Assembly (NCBI RefSeq): GCF_949628265.1
Contig: NC_088787.1
Location: forward strand, 9,166,501 to 9,230,500
Reading direction: 5' to 3'
Origin: Cloeon dipterum
Lineage: Eukaryota > Arthropoda > Insecta > Ephemeroptera > Baetidae
DNA length: 64,000 nt
The position numbers and the translations under genes are program-made. The notes beneath the pieces are model-generated. The model worked only from the letters and a program-made list of their open reading frames with translations. It had not been told where the DNA came from and did not search any database. The first letter of the stretch is position 1, and every line of letters starts with the position of its first letter. Below, piece by piece: positions 63,981 through 64,000 of the stretch.

Positions 63981-64000
63981 CTCCACAGGCTTGCACATCG
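63690..64000 (+). CDS. Unrecognised protein, second tandem copy (partial, runs off the window)
   Basis: Exon 2 is 63690-63796 and exon 3 starts at 63947 and continues past the edge. The frame starts at the ATG 63703-63705 (MQVNPIETTRQRLAG, then RDQFAPQQQQAFNSSG) and continues GRVDSVGPEEPTSTGLHI. The position matching the exon-1 ATG of the first copy reads ATA, so only the exon-2 ATG can serve. After GPEE the sequence departs from the first copy (GPEDPAPIDIFIT), so the products differ. Splice sites are conserved between copies, which argues that both are real genes. Confidence 0.65.

Overview
The window is animal nuclear DNA, almost certainly from an insect or a close arthropod relative. The genes have many short GT-AG introns in AT-rich sequence, and the conserved proteins (eIF3i, a glutaredoxin-fused thioredoxin reductase, a Patched-domain protein, astacins, odorant-binding-like proteins) are arthropod-like. 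The selenocysteine form of thioredoxin reductase argues against flies, moths, beetles and bees, whose enzyme ends in Cys-Cys. An early-diverging insect such as a mayfly is a reasonable guess, but the sequence alone does not prove it.

Layout. (1) 1-14.6 kb, minus strand: three tandem paralogues of a secreted protein that joins a Thr-rich mucin-like stalk to a cysteine-rich domain resembling a Plus-C odorant-binding protein. One is seen only as its first exon (1016-1051). The other two are nearly complete (6227-9345 and 9889-14605). All three first exons sit under a TATA box and a palindromic CRE site. Their upstream regions are a large diverged segmental duplication (about 1-4.56 kb against 13.14-20.70 kb), later broken up by a LINE, a TTAA-flanked MITE and another insert. 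(2) 20.7-42.3 kb, minus strand: a head-to-tail array of eight astacin metalloprotease genes with nearly the same exon plan (about 121-139, 171, 303, 134, then about 95 bases or a longer tail exon). In the fourth gene a 2.13 kb DNA transposon with TA target duplication lies in exon 3, just after the zinc site. (3) 43.1-44.4 kb, minus: eIF3i. (4) 45.7-50.4 kb, plus: a selenoprotein thioredoxin reductase with a Cys-Sec-Gly end, a strong hairpin right after the stop and a SECIS-like element in the 3' UTR. (5) 50.6-59.8 kb, minus: a Patched-domain (PTCHD/Ptr-like) membrane protein whose N-terminal exons are not visible. (6) 60.3-64.0 kb, plus: two tandem copies of a gene I do not recognise, the second cut by the window edge.

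How it fits together. The left two thirds is a nursery of recently duplicated secreted-protein genes (OBP-like mucins and astacins) full of small DNA transposons and truncated LINE tails. The right third holds single-copy conserved genes: eIF3i and thioredoxin reductase are divergently transcribed, and thioredoxin reductase converges with the Patched-like gene. No virus-derived element, CRISPR array, tRNA or rRNA gene was recognised. Exon limits were read by eye from splice signals and reading phase. Most coding sums are multiples of three, but none is backed by transcripts.
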